A DNA stretch of 64,000 nt from Corallium rubrum (Eukaryota > Cnidaria > Anthozoa > Scleralcyonacea > Coralliidae): the NCBI GenBank assembly GCA_964035015.1, contig OZ036000.1, forward strand, positions 5,300,709-5,364,708, given 5' to 3'. Below the pieces are notes generated by a model. That model did no database searches, was not told the DNA's origin, and saw only the letters and a list, made by a program, of their open reading frames with translations. Made by a program: the position numbers and the translations under genes. Of this stretch, positions 10,258 through 21,909 are shown in pieces (the first letter of the stretch is position 1; each line of letters begins with the position of its first letter).

Positions 10258-10681
10258 AAACAGGCTATGTCACGTTATTTTTAGCCTCAATTGTCTTACG
10301 TTGATATTCTGAGCTACAAACTTCAAACTCAAAGCGGTACATTAATTTGATTGTGAAATACAAGTAACCTAACGACTATGGAGGATTTCTGAACCTTTAA
10401 GACCAAAGTTTTTATACAAGTTGACCTAAACTTGATCGCTGCCAGGCTAACAGAAATCAAGGTGTCACATTTTGCAATCCTTTTCAATCTCTCTTTAATT
10501 TTGAGCATCCGTACTTCCGTGCAGGTTTCTAGTATCCCTTTTATGTTTTTACATAATATAAAACTGTCATCATGAGATTTTGCGCAATTTTAAAACAATT
10601 GTGTGTCTGTACGACTGATCGCTAAAAATTGTGTGTGACATAGCTCTTTTCAGTACTATCACGTATTTAACGTTTCCCGTG

Positions 10682-11989
10682 CTAAAACTGCTTTGTAAAT
10701 TCTTTGATGTATTCTTCCACACATTTTGAAGTCTTGCGATAAACGATGCGAATTTCTTCAATGGAGTTGTTGTCGAGTGGGCTATTTGCGTCCATAAACT
10801 CTTTTATTACTTCAAACAGCAAGCGCGCACTGACTGCTGGGGAAAGGTTGGCAATATTTGGAGTAACGACTGGAAAACAGATTGACTTCACTCTATTTTC
10901 GTTTGCTTTTTTGAGAGTGTTGTGGCACGTTTCTTTCAGGCTAAGACGCAGAACCTCCTGACGTCGCTCCTTGGACATTTCTGGGAGGATGACGTGGATA
11001 ACGATTTGACAAGGCAACGAGCCAGCGCTTGTTATCGTCACCATATTGGTTATAAGGGACCCATTCCAGGCAATCTTATCTCTGCATACTTTCCAGAACT
11101 CTTCGCCTGCTGCTTCTCTTATAGCGCACGGTAACCCAGTCTTGTGCATCAGGTCTTTGTCTGTGAAGTTCACAATCGCATCACATTCTTGCTTCTGTAT
11201 TTCGCCCAACGTAAGTATCACCCGTGTTCCTTTGCAAGAGGCCACCATTGGATCAGTTGGAATCGTTCCTTTCTTTTTCGAAACTGGAGTACCCCTTTCG
11301 AGTGCTTCCATGGCATTTCGATGAAACATCTCAACATTTTCAGCATTTCCAATCAAAGTGAATACGTCAGGACTGGATTCGTCTATCATTATATCAGATC
11401 GGCCTCTCTGTCTTGACATTGATTTCTTGATCTTCTCGGCATCGTCAGCACTGAACTGTCTGAGATCCAACGTAGCTCTTGTCAGGTTTTTAGACGTTGT
11501 CTCGTAGAACTGTTGAAGCTTTCTCGTTAGCTCATCGAATTCCGACAGTTTGAACCCACGCATCGGTTTCAAAGTGAGCCTCTTGTCTTCGGAGAGCACC
11601 ACGTCCACGTGATTTTGACTCTTGAAGGTTTCAAGATCTTCTTTGTATACTTGCTGGATGAACTGTGCAACACTGATAGAAGATGGTTCGTTGGGTTCGT
11701 CATGTAATTTGATTTTCTCCAAACTATTTTGAAGGAATTCCAATGGGTCATTTTGACCGTTCTCGTAGTTTGGTCTCGGGTTTTCGTAGTTTGATCTCTC
11801 GTTCTCGTAGTTTGGCTTCTCGTTCTTGTAGTCTGGTTTCTCGTTCTTATAGATCGCATCGCATTCTTGCTTTTGTATTTCGCCCAACATAGGTATCACC
11901 CGTGTCCCTTTGCGAGACGCCACCATTGGATCAGTTGGAATCGTTCCTTTGTTTTCGGAAACTGGAGTATCCCTTTGGAGTGCTTCCAT
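10682..11989 (-). CDS. Chimeric KH-macro ORF, copy c1 (truncated relative)
   Basis: Open for 435 aa from the first ATG (MEALQRDTPVSENKG); the frame is open a few codons further without an ATG. It starts with the first ~30 residues of a macro domain (to ECDAI), then jumps into the charged heptad repeat (YKNEKPDYKNEKPN), a KH-like pair and a complete macro domain ending EFTKQF. It therefore looks like an internal rearrangement of the terminal exon of genes 1 and 2, lacking the N-terminal KH segment and all RRM modules. Its macro 3' part differs from c2 and c3 (for example ARG/TRP and VILPE). I see no sure upstream exon, so expression is doubtful. Confidence 0.55.
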   Translation of the reverse strand: MEALQRDTPVSENKGTIPTDPMVASRKGTRVIPMLGEIQKQECDAIYKNEKPDYKNEKPNYENERSNYENPRPNYENGQNDPLEFLQNSLEKIKLHDEPNEPSSISVAQFIQQVYKEDLETFKSQNHVDVVLSEDKRLTLKPMRGFKLSEFDELTRKLQQFYETTSKNLTRATLDLRQFSADDAEKIKKSMSRQRGRSDIMIDESSPDVFTLIGNAENVEMFHRNAMEALERGTPVSKKKGTIPTDPMVASCKGTRVILTLGEIQKQECDAIVNFTDKDLMHKTGLPCAIREAAGEEFWKVCRDKIAWNGSLITNMVTITSAGSLPCQIVIHVILPEMSKERRQEVLRLSLKETCHNTLKKANENRVKSICFPVVTPNIANLSPAVSARLLFEVIKEFMDANSPLDNNSIEEIRIVYRKTSKCVEEYIKEFTKQF

Positions 11990-12189
11990 GGCATTTCCAT
12001 GAAACAAAAAATAAAAAGAAAAATTGTGATTAATAGATAAAAGTTATGCAGCTTCCAAACTGTGAAAGCATTTGCAAAATTGAAGGATACATCACTGCGG
12101 AAATTTATCACCTTCACGATGTTTAAATTATATTTAACATCACCAGTGTAATCTTGATATAGAAAAAAATTATTATTATAAGTAATAAC

Positions 12190-12296
12190 ATGACTTGAGG
12201 GAAATTAGCGATTAAATTTCCCCACCGCGGAGGGAAGATTTGTGAAAGGCCCGAGGCAGCAAAGGGGAAATTTAATCGCTAATTTCCCGAAGTCAT
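12190..12296. repeat. Fold-back repeat
   Basis: ATGACTTGAGGGAAATTAGC with ...GATTAAATTTCCCC pairs with GGGGAAATTTAATCGC...AATTTCCCGAAGTCAT. It lies between chimeric ORF c1 and TRIM-c1 and is repeated at about 18764-18870 and 25356-25462. Confidence 0.75.
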
Positions 12297-12309
12297 GTGA
12301 TTAGTTTGT

Positions 12310-12600
12310 AATATTATGATCGCCGAGGAAAACTTTGAGAATCTTACCGACAGGAAATTTACACGGTTGATCAGAGAAGTTGCATCTAATTTTCCCGTGC
12401 ATGTTGATGAGGGAAAATATATGCAAGTGGGAAATTTAGAAGAAGACAAAGGATTTCTTTGTCTTCTAATTTTCCCTCATCAACATCCACGGGAAAATTA
12501 GAAGACAAAGGATAAATTTCCCTCTTGCATGAGCGATGAGGGAAATACGAGGTTTACATTCCCTTGGAGAACAAAATAATCCGAGGCGATCATCGTATTA
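12310..12600. repeat. Fold-back repeat with internal hairpin
   Basis: The ends ATTATGATCGCCGAGG and CCGAGGCGATCATCGTA are imperfect inverted repeats. Inside, TGTTGATGAGGGAAAA pairs with TTTTCCCTCATCAACA, and GAAGACAAAGG with CCTTTGTCTTC-like sequence. A small plus-strand ORF here is a product of this structure. Twins lie in units 2 and 3. Confidence 0.65.
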
Positions 12601-13127
12601 TCATAATTATGTACCAATTACAATAATTTGTTTAGAAGATTTCATCTTGGAATATCATGAGCATCATCCTGTGTTTGATTAAATGAAATTTATGAGAAAT
12701 TATATTTATAGTAACCCAATATAGGGGGGCAACTACGCCTTCTTTAAGAAATTAATGCAATTTTTTTTTTTATTTAAACATATATTTTGTAAGAGTTTGC
12801 CCCCAAAGCACAAATGCCTTATCCATAGGTGTGCGAGGTGGGGGGGGGGGGGGAAGCTGCTCCCCAGATGAATGGAAATGTTGCTTTGTCGGGCATATTT
12901 TCGACCTAAGTCGGGCAAAAAATATAGGGAAGAAATAGGATGAAAATAAGGAAAAGGTGGGTTTTTTATATCAAAAGTCAGGGAATTTCTGTTTCAGTCA
13001 GGCAAAATTTTCTCCGTTCCCCTCCTATAAATTTGTGCCCGTACTCCTATGGGCTTATATAGGGAGATCACACCAAAAAAAAAAAAAGGAAAAAAAAGTA
13101 CAATTAATTATAGTTTTTATCTATTTT
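12601..13127. other. 3' flank of TRIM-c1
   Basis: No gene seen. It holds T-, G- and A-homopolymer runs (near 12,760, 12,840 and 13,075) whose lengths vary slightly between the three tandem units, and then the 3' end of TRIM-c1. Confidence 0.5.
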
Positions 13128-14363
13128 CTATATAGAACTGATTATAGTTTTTATTCTACATTCTAAATCTCGTATACCTTTGCAATCGCCAGGTGAGGAC
13201 TGCTCTAAAATCTTCTCGTATTTCTTTCCAACTATTCCATCCTCAACTCTCCCTAAATTGTTTGCCATCTCTGCAAATCTCCTTACATCTACCCGGTGCC
13301 ATCTGTAACAAATCTTGTCATCATTAACGGGTTTCATGTTTCTAGGACGTTCTTTCTTAAAATTATCTGCGTTGTCTTGAATCATTTTCTGCGACGAGAG
13401 AATCTCCTCGTCATTTCCTTTCTCCAAGAGACTCGTAGAAAGCTGAACGGAGCGTTTCACATTATCAACATAACTTCTTACTTCGCCTGTCTGGGCTTCC
13501 AGCTCACTTCGTTTTTTACTATGAATTTTGTCGACTTCATTTAGTAGAGATCGAGTGTTTTTGTCTAATATTTGGCTAAACGTATTTAACATGTCTTGTT
13601 TTTTCTGATTGATCTCGGATTTCACAGTTTTTGCGTTGCGATCGAGCGATTGTGTTAAATTTAATATCGCCTCTAACAATTGTGTGCCTTCTTGTAACTG
13701 TTGTGTGAACGTGGCGCAACTGGAATCCAAATGCTGCTTTTCTTTCTCGGCCGCTTTTGCTACTGGAAGCCAAGAATGCTCGGGTTTCTCGTGGTTAAAA
13801 TCCGTGCAGTCTCGACAAATGAGCTCCTGGCATGTCTCACAATAAAACTTCAGCGTCTTCTTATGTTCTTGGCAGTGTAGCTTTCTCCTGATCTTTCTTT
13901 GATTCTCCGGTTTCGCTAACTCGTCCATCGAAAGAACCGAATGATTGACGAAGCCACGATAGCTGTTGTGAACTGTCTGACATTCGTGGCATAAAAATAC
14001 TTCGCAGGTTATACAACGACCGACTGAAGGTCCTTGGCAGTGAGTACAAAGAACAACTTTTAGTCGATTTTGAACGGCCATTACCTCCAACATATTGAAG
14101 ATAAAATGGTTGGGTGTCATGTCTGCTACTTCCTCTCCGGGATTCAAAGTGAACTGTCTACGGCAGTTCGGGCAGTTGAAGTCCTTTACCTGTCGGCCAA
14201 CTTCATTTTCACGATGGTTCTTCACGAATCTTTCCAGGCAAGCTTTGCAATAAGAATGAAAGCAAGGCAACGTTCGTGGATCTTTCACTGTTTCCAAACA
14301 TATCGAACATTCGAGAAGGCTCTCCAGTTTACCAATCGAGACAGATTCTAAAGAACACGCCAT
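13128..14363 (-). CDS. TRIM-c1: RING/B-box/coiled-coil E3 ligase candidate
   Basis: A 411-aa single-exon ORF from MACSLESVSIG. RING zinc ligands are C19, C22, C34, H36, C39, C42, C64 and C67. B-box1 has cysteines at 106, 109, 117, 120, 125 and 128. B-box2 has C164, H167, C175, C178, C183, C186, H191 and H196. A coiled coil covers about 200-335. The C-terminus ends GIRDLECRIKTIISSI without SPRY or NHL repeats, so it is short for a TRIM. Ubiquitin-ligase activity is expected from the intact RING; targets are unknown. Identical proteins are encoded at 19702-20937 and 26293-27528. Confidence 0.92.
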   Translation of the reverse strand: MACSLESVSIGKLESLLECSICLETVKDPRTLPCFHSYCKACLERFVKNHRENEVGRQVKDFNCPNCRRQFTLNPGEEVADMTPNHFIFNMLEVMAVQNRLKVVLCTHCQGPSVGRCITCEVFLCHECQTVHNSYRGFVNHSVLSMDELAKPENQRKIRRKLHCQEHKKTLKFYCETCQELICRDCTDFNHEKPEHSWLPVAKAAEKEKQHLDSSCATFTQQLQEGTQLLEAILNLTQSLDRNAKTVKSEINQKKQDMLNTFSQILDKNTRSLLNEVDKIHSKKRSELEAQTGEVRSYVDNVKRSVQLSTSLLEKGNDEEILSSQKMIQDNADNFKKERPRNMKPVNDDKICYRWHRVDVRRFAEMANNLGRVEDGIVGKKYEKILEQSSPGDCKGIRDLECRIKTIISSI

Positions 14364-15186
14364 TCGAAACGATACTATTCTGAATCGGGATTTTAAGATG
14401 CTATTTACTATATATAACTATACTGACATAGAAGAGTACGCTAATAACGCTATATACCGTCTGAAATGAACGCCTTCATTGTACAAGGCTTCCGCTGTTG
14501 CTTATATGAACTTTTATCACGTGCTCAATTGTTTGCATAGGCATATATAATGATTTCAGACAATCATTGTCATGAATGATTTACACATTGACATTGTAAA
14601 CCATTTTTTGCTCGAGAAACCTAAATGCCAAAGTAACAGTTTATAACATATTAGCAAAGTCAGTAAACCTTAGTATAAGAGACTTATCGGCTATTACACG
14701 GTTTGCTTCGTAATCATGATCTGATGAAATGATTATAATAGCTAATCTTTTCTTGGAAGATAGATTCCTGGTACTATATACTAGGAATTAAGGATGGTTT
14801 CCGTTTGTATAAATTACATTTAATTATTAATTTATCACGTGCCTATTGTTTTTATCGACTTGCAGATCATTGCAATAATAACTTCCAGACAAACATTCCA
14901 AAACTCTGATAGACAACATGTTGGAAAAGCTAAAGAATGCATATCTGGTTAAACAATTTTGATAGATAGTTTATACTTGGAAAATAAATTATTTGTATTA
15001 ATAGTTTAAAAGTATATCCATTTAGATATACTGAAAATACGTTAACGCATCTTTGTCCAGCGTTTTTCTAGAGGTGAATACAATTGTCTGGTGTTAACCA
15101 GAATAAAATACTAAATATCTATACGGACCGGAACGAGTTAAATTTTTTTTCTGTAAAAAAGTAGAGAGTAGGAAGGAAGGAAGGAT
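14364..15186. other. Upstream flank of TRIM-c1
   Basis: No ORF. It is homologous to the flank of TRIM-c0 (7349-8159), including CACGTG sites and the TTAACGCATCTTTGTCC...AACGAGTTAA repeat at about 15,040-15,140. The promoter is presumably here. Confidence 0.4.
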
Positions 15187-15315
<129 letters not shown>

Positions 15316-15321
15316 GAAGGA

Positions 15322-16492
15322 GTAAACTGCCGAGACGTTTAGTAACGAAATACTGACGTTTCGAGCTGGAGCTCTTTATCACAGTGAAAAAAAAGACTCC
15401 GCTTGAAACATCACTTTTTCGCTGCTAAAAAATTTGGCAAGTTAATACCTCTCTTGAAATAGGACTAAACACAAAATTTGATATGTACAGTTTACCTATT
15501 CTTTTTTTAGTTTGTCTAAGTTAAATTAAATATGATTGTAGCACAGGCTTATTGTTTTAAAGTGCCATCATGATTTGGGATTTTACATATTTAGGATATT
15601 TGGAGGAATTGGAGCCTTCTGAGAAGATTTGTAATATATCTTCCTTTTCTAAAATTTCATTTTCGTGGACTTTTTCGCTGTTAAAGTTGACAGAAGTGAC
15701 GTCCACGCAGGTATTTGTTTATATATAAGATTAAAAACACTTTACAGATTACTGCGGTTTTCCACTAGGCGATTTTTTTCGCGCGAAGCGACTTTCTTTT
15801 GTTCGAATTCAGTAGATTTCTGATTAGTTCTAGCTCAGAGCTCATGAGACGAAAGAAAAAGTCGCTTCGCGAGAAAAAAGTCGCCAAGTGGAAAACCGGC
15901 TTAACAGCGAAAAAGACCATGAAGATGAAATTTTAGAAAAGGGAAATGTATTACAAATCCACTATATCTTTTTTTCTTCCTTTGGCGAGTAAAATCGTCG
16001 TACGTTATTCTCGGAGTGAAGTAATAAAAGTCTGCTATTGCATATTGCAGTTAAAGAGATGTACAAGTCATGATTGCTGCTTATTTCTACTGTTATACAT
16101 GTACTTAAAGCCACTATTTAATTTATGTTTGAGCTTCTACATTTATAATCTGGCATTTATACTTCGAACAACCTATCCTTCATTGCAAGTTAATAACAAA
16201 ATTAACATGTGCTGATTTTTACTATTTTCACTGTTTCATCTACATAAGTTACATTGAAAGCAATTTTTAAATTTATTTATGAACTTGTACATTTATAACC
16301 AACACTACAATGTCTTCAACCAGTTCTCCAATTAAGCTAGATAGATTTGATATATAGATAAAGTTTACGACGATACGACAATCGGGCATTTATACCACTT
16401 GTCCGAACATCGCCTACATCTAAAGTTATTATGCTGCTTAATTATGAAATTAAGATGTGAATTTAATATATCGTATCATCATTAAACAGGCT
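15322..16492. other. Intergenic DNA in tandem unit 1
   Basis: No gene. It holds the CTGCCGAGACGTTTAGTAAC block beside the microsatellite and the AGCCGG-type MITE at about 15,757-15,903, whose left end is fused by a ~28-base deletion to the neighbouring fold-back. Confidence 0.5.
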
Positions 16493-16833
16493 TAGCCTCC
16501 TCCGCAGGCAACACTGTGTCTTCCCAGATGAGCTGATTTATCCGAGCATTATTTATAGCTAACTGACAATTATAATTCAGATATAGGCGACTGTATCTGG
16601 GAAATGGGGAATTGTGGGGATAGATAGGATTTGACAAGGGATTGGACGACCAGCTCCCTCCTTCGTCTCCAGACTTCGCTCTGCCATATGATCACAATAG
16701 ACACAGGTACCTATGCCAGCTCGTGTCAGATCAGTAATGTCAGCTAGCTAGCAGAGTCAGGTAATAAATATTATGCTCGGATAAATCAGCTCACAGAGTT
16801 GGGAAGACACACAGTCGCCTGCGGAGGAAGCTA
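16493..16833. mobile_element. Fold-back MITE (TAGCCTCCTC ends), unit 1
   Basis: Shorter copy of the element at 9858-10257, with the same inverted ends (TAGCCTCCTCCGCAGGCAAC against GCCTGCGGAGGAAGCTA). Confidence 0.7.
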
Positions 16834-17256
16834 AAACAGGCTATGTCACGTTATTTTTAGCCTCAATTGTCTTACGTTGATATTCTGAGCTACAAACTTT
16901 AAAATTAAAGCTGTACATCAATTTGATTGTGAAATACAAGTCACCTAACGACTATGGAGGATTTGTGAACCTTTAAGACCAAAGTTTTTACACAAATTGA
17001 CCTAAACTTGATCGCTGCCAGGCTAACAGAAACCAAGGTGTTACATTTACAATCCTTTTCAATCTCTCTTTAATTTTGATCATCCGTACTTCCGTGCAGG
17101 TTTCTAGTATCCCTTTTATGTTTTTACATAATATAAAACTGTCATCATGAGATTTTGTGCAATTTTAAAACAATTGTGTTTCTGCAAGATTGATTGCTAA
17201 AAAGTGTGTGTGACATAGCTCTTTTCAATACTATCACTTATTTAACGTTTCCCGTG

Positions 17257-18564
17257 CTAAAACTGCTTTGTAAATTCTTTGATGTATTCTTCCACACATT
17301 TTGAAGTCTTGCGATAAACGATGCGAATTTCTTGAATGGAGTTGTTGTCGAGTGGGCTATTCGCGTCCATAAACTCTTTTATTACTTCAAACAGCAAGCG
17401 CGCACTGACTGCTGGGGAAAGGTTGGCAATATCTGGAGTAACGACTGGAAAACAGATTGACTTCACTCTATTTTCGTTTGCTTTTTTGAGAGCGTTGTGG
17501 CCCGTTTCTTTCAGGCTAAGACGCAAAAACTCCTGACGTCGCTCCTTGGACATTTCTGGGAGGATGGCGTGGATAACGATTTGACAAGGCAACGAGCCAG
17601 CGCTTGTTAACGTCACCATATTGGTTATAAGGGACCCATTCCTGGCAATCTTATCTCTGCATACTTTCCAGAACTCTTCGCCTGCTGCTTCTCTTATAGC
17701 GCACGGTAACCCAGTCTTGTGCATCAGGTCTTTGTCTGTGAAGTTCACAATCGCATCACATTCTTGCTTCTGTATTTCGCCCAACGTAAGTATCACCCGT
17801 GTTCCTTTGCAAGAGGCCACCATTGGATCAGTTGGAATCGTTCCTTTCTTTTTCGAAACTGGAGTACCCCTTTCGAGTGCTTCCATGGCATTTCGATGAA
17901 ACATCTCAACATTTTCAGCATTTCCAATCAAAGTGAATACGTCAGGACTGGATTCGTCTATCATTATATCAGATCGGCCTCTCTGTCTTGACATTGATTT
18001 CTTGATCTTCTCGGCATCGTCAGCACTGAACTGTCTGAGATCCAACGTAGCTCTTGTCAGGTTTTTAGACGTTGTCTCGTAGAACTGTTGAAGCTTTCTC
18101 GTTAGCTCATCGAATTCCGACAGTTTGAACCCACGCATCGGTTTCAAAGTGAGCCTCTTGTCTTCGGAGAGCACCACGTCCACGTGATTTTGACTCTTGA
18201 AGGTTTCAAGATCTTCTTTGTATACTTGCTGGATGAACTGTGCAACACTGATAGAAGATGGTTCGTTGGGTTCGTCATGTAATTTGATTTTCTCCAAACT
18301 ATTTTGAAGGAATTCCAATGGGTCATTTTGACCGTTCTCGTAGTTTGGTCTCGGGTTTTCGTAGTTTGATCTCTCGTTCTCGTAGTTTGGCTTCTCGTTC
18401 TTGTAGTCTGGTTTCTCGTTCTTATAGATCGCATCGCATTCTTGCTTTTGTATTTCGCCCAACATAGGTATCACCCGTGTCCCTTTGCGAGACGCCACCA
18501 TTGGATCAGTTGGAATCGTTCCTTTGTTTTCGGAAACTGGAGTATCCCTTTGGAGTGCTTCCAT
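17257..18564 (-). CDS. Chimeric KH-macro ORF, copy c2
   Basis: Same 435-aa chimeric structure as c1: macro start, heptad repeat, KH-like pair, complete macro domain. The macro 3' half matches c3 and terminal exon M1 (AILPEMSKERRQEFLRLSLK) rather than c1, which marks the recombination point. An ATG start is at 18564. No upstream exon can be assigned with confidence. Confidence 0.55.
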   Translation of the reverse strand: MEALQRDTPVSENKGTIPTDPMVASRKGTRVIPMLGEIQKQECDAIYKNEKPDYKNEKPNYENERSNYENPRPNYENGQNDPLEFLQNSLEKIKLHDEPNEPSSISVAQFIQQVYKEDLETFKSQNHVDVVLSEDKRLTLKPMRGFKLSEFDELTRKLQQFYETTSKNLTRATLDLRQFSADDAEKIKKSMSRQRGRSDIMIDESSPDVFTLIGNAENVEMFHRNAMEALERGTPVSKKKGTIPTDPMVASCKGTRVILTLGEIQKQECDAIVNFTDKDLMHKTGLPCAIREAAGEEFWKVCRDKIARNGSLITNMVTLTSAGSLPCQIVIHAILPEMSKERRQEFLRLSLKETGHNALKKANENRVKSICFPVVTPDIANLSPAVSARLLFEVIKEFMDANSPLDNNSIQEIRIVYRKTSKCVEEYIKEFTKQF

Positions 18565-18763
18565 GGCATTTCCATGAAACAAAAAATAAAAAGAAAAATT
18601 GTGATTAATAGATAAAAGTTATGCAGCTTCCAAACTGTGAAAGCATTTGCAAAATTGAAGGATACATCACTGCGGAAATTTATCACCTTCACGATGTTTA
18701 AATTATATTTAACATCACCAGTGTAATCTTGATATAGAAAAAAATTATTATTATAAGTAATAA

Positions 18764-19174
18764 CATGACTTGAGGGAAATTAGCGATTAAATTTCCCCAC
18801 CGCGGAGGGAAGATTTGTGAAAGGCCCGAGGCAGCAAAGGGGAAATTTAATCGCTAATTTCCCGAAGTCATGTGATTAGTTTGTAATATTATGATCGCCG
18901 AGGAAAACTTTGAGAATCTTACCGACAGGAAATTTACACGGTTGATCAGAGAAGTTGCATCTAATTTTCCCGTGCATGTTGATGAGGGAAAATATATGCA
19001 AGTGGGAAATTTAGAAGAAGACAAAGGATTTCTTTGTCTTCTAATTTTCCCTCATCAACATCCACGGGAAAATTAGAAGACAAAGGATAAATTTCCCTCT
19101 TGCATGAGCGATGAGGGAAATACGAGGTTTACATTCCCTTGGAGAACAAAATAATCCGAGGCGATCATCGTATT
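18764..19174. repeat. Fold-back cluster, unit 2
   Basis: Copy of the two fold-backs at 12190-12296 and 12310-12600. Confidence 0.65.
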
Positions 19175-19701
19175 ATCATAATTATGTACCAATTACAATA
19201 ATTTGTTTAGAAGATTTCATCTTGGAATATCATGAGCATCATCCTGTGTTTGATTAAATGAAATTTATGAGAAATTATATTTATAGTAACCCAATATAGG
19301 GGGGCAACTACGCCTTCTTTAAGAAATTAATGCAATTTTTTTTTTTATTTAAACATATATTTTGTAAGAGTTTGCCCCCAAAGCACAAATGCCTTATCCA
19401 TAGGTGTGCGAGGTGGGGGGGGGGGGGAAGCTGCTCCCCAGATGAATGGAAATGTTGCTTTGTCGGGCATATTTTCGACCTAAGTCGGGCAAAAAATATA
19501 GGGAAGAAATAGGATGAAAATAAGGAAAAGGTGGGTTTTTTATATCAAAAGTCAGGGAATTTCTGTTTCAGTCAGGCAAAATTTTCTCCGTTCCCCTCCT
19601 ATAAATTTGTGCCCGTACTCCTATGGGCTTATATAGGGAGATCACACCAAAAAAAAAAAAAGGAAAAAAAAGTACAATTAATTATAGTTTTTATCTATTT
19701 T

Positions 19702-20937
19702 CTATATAGAACTGATTATAGTTTTTATTCTACATTCTAAATCTCGTATACCTTTGCAATCGCCAGGTGAGGACTGCTCTAAAATCTTCTCGTATTTCTT
19801 TCCAACTATTCCATCCTCAACTCTCCCTAAATTGTTTGCCATCTCTGCAAATCTCCTTACATCTACCCGGTGCCATCTGTAACAAATCTTGTCATCATTA
19901 ACGGGTTTCATGTTTCTAGGACGTTCTTTCTTAAAATTATCTGCGTTGTCTTGAATCATTTTCTGCGACGAGAGAATCTCCTCGTCATTTCCTTTCTCCA
20001 AGAGACTCGTAGAAAGCTGAACGGAGCGTTTCACATTATCAACATAACTTCTTACTTCGCCTGTCTGGGCTTCCAGCTCACTTCGTTTTTTACTATGAAT
20101 TTTGTCGACTTCATTTAGTAGAGATCGAGTGTTTTTGTCTAATATTTGGCTAAACGTATTTAACATGTCTTGTTTTTTCTGATTGATCTCGGATTTCACA
20201 GTTTTTGCGTTGCGATCGAGCGATTGTGTTAAATTTAATATCGCCTCTAACAATTGTGTGCCTTCTTGTAACTGTTGTGTGAACGTGGCGCAACTGGAAT
20301 CCAAATGCTGCTTTTCTTTCTCGGCCGCTTTTGCTACTGGAAGCCAAGAATGCTCGGGTTTCTCGTGGTTAAAATCCGTGCAGTCTCGACAAATGAGCTC
20401 CTGGCATGTCTCACAATAAAACTTCAGCGTCTTCTTATGTTCTTGGCAGTGTAGCTTTCTCCTGATCTTTCTTTGATTCTCCGGTTTCGCTAACTCGTCC
20501 ATCGAAAGAACCGAATGATTGACGAAGCCACGATAGCTGTTGTGAACTGTCTGACATTCGTGGCATAAAAATACTTCGCAGGTTATACAACGACCGACTG
20601 AAGGTCCTTGGCAGTGAGTACAAAGAACAACTTTTAGTCGATTTTGAACGGCCATTACCTCCAACATATTGAAGATAAAATGGTTGGGTGTCATGTCTGC
20701 TACTTCCTCTCCGGGATTCAAAGTGAACTGTCTACGGCAGTTCGGGCAGTTGAAGTCCTTTACCTGTCGGCCAACTTCATTTTCACGATGGTTCTTCACG
20801 AATCTTTCCAGGCAAGCTTTGCAATAAGAATGAAAGCAAGGCAACGTTCGTGGATCTTTCACTGTTTCCAAACATATCGAACATTCGAGAAGGCTCTCCA
20901 GTTTACCAATCGAGACAGATTCTAAAGAACACGCCAT
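19702..20937 (-). CDS. TRIM-c2: RING/B-box/coiled-coil E3 ligase candidate
   Basis: A 411-aa ORF with the same protein sequence as TRIM-c1: intact C3HC4 RING, two B-boxes, coiled coil and no C-terminal recognition domain. It lies between chimeric ORF c3 (upstream on the minus strand) and c2. Full identity implies very recent duplication or gene conversion. Confidence 0.92.
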   Translation of the reverse strand: MACSLESVSIGKLESLLECSICLETVKDPRTLPCFHSYCKACLERFVKNHRENEVGRQVKDFNCPNCRRQFTLNPGEEVADMTPNHFIFNMLEVMAVQNRLKVVLCTHCQGPSVGRCITCEVFLCHECQTVHNSYRGFVNHSVLSMDELAKPENQRKIRRKLHCQEHKKTLKFYCETCQELICRDCTDFNHEKPEHSWLPVAKAAEKEKQHLDSSCATFTQQLQEGTQLLEAILNLTQSLDRNAKTVKSEINQKKQDMLNTFSQILDKNTRSLLNEVDKIHSKKRSELEAQTGEVRSYVDNVKRSVQLSTSLLEKGNDEEILSSQKMIQDNADNFKKERPRNMKPVNDDKICYRWHRVDVRRFAEMANNLGRVEDGIVGKKYEKILEQSSPGDCKGIRDLECRIKTIISSI

Positions 20938-21760
20938 TCGAAACGATACTATTCTGAATCGGGATTTTAAGATGCTATTTACTATATATAACTATACTGA
21001 CATAGAAGAGTACGCTAATAACGCTATATACCGTCTGAAATGAACGCCTTCATTGTACAAGGCTTCCGCTGTTGCTTATATGAACTTTTATCACGTGCTC
21101 AATTGTTTGCATAGGCATATATAATGATTTCAGACAATCATTGTCATGAATGATTTACACATTGACATTGTAAACCATTTTTTGCTCGAGAAACCTAAAT
21201 GCCAAAGTAACAGTTTATAACATATTAGCAAAGTCAGTAAACCTTAGTATAAGAGACTTATCGGCTATTACACGGTTTGCTTCGTAATCATGATCTGATG
21301 AAATGATTATAATAGCTAATCTTTTCTTGGAAGATAGATTCCTGGTACTATATACTAGGAATTAAGGATGGTTTCCGTTTGTATAAATTACATTTAATTA
21401 TTAATTTATCACGTGCCTATTGTTTTTATCGACTTGCAGATCATTGCAATAATAACTTCCAGACAAACATTCCAAAACTCTGATAGACAACATGTTGGAA
21501 AAGCTAAAGAATGCATATCTGGTTAAACAATTTTGATAGATAGTTTATACTTGGAAAATAAATTATTTGTATTAATAGTTTAAAAGTATATCCATTTAGA
21601 TATACTGAAAATACGTTAACGCATCTTTGTCCAGCGTTTTTCTAGAGGTGAATACAATTGTCTGGTGTTAACCAGAATAAAATACTAAATATCTATACGG
21701 ACCGGAACGAGTTAAATTTTTTTTCTGTAAAAAAGTAGAGAGTAGGAAGGAAGGAAGGAT

Positions 21761-21909
<149 letters not shown>

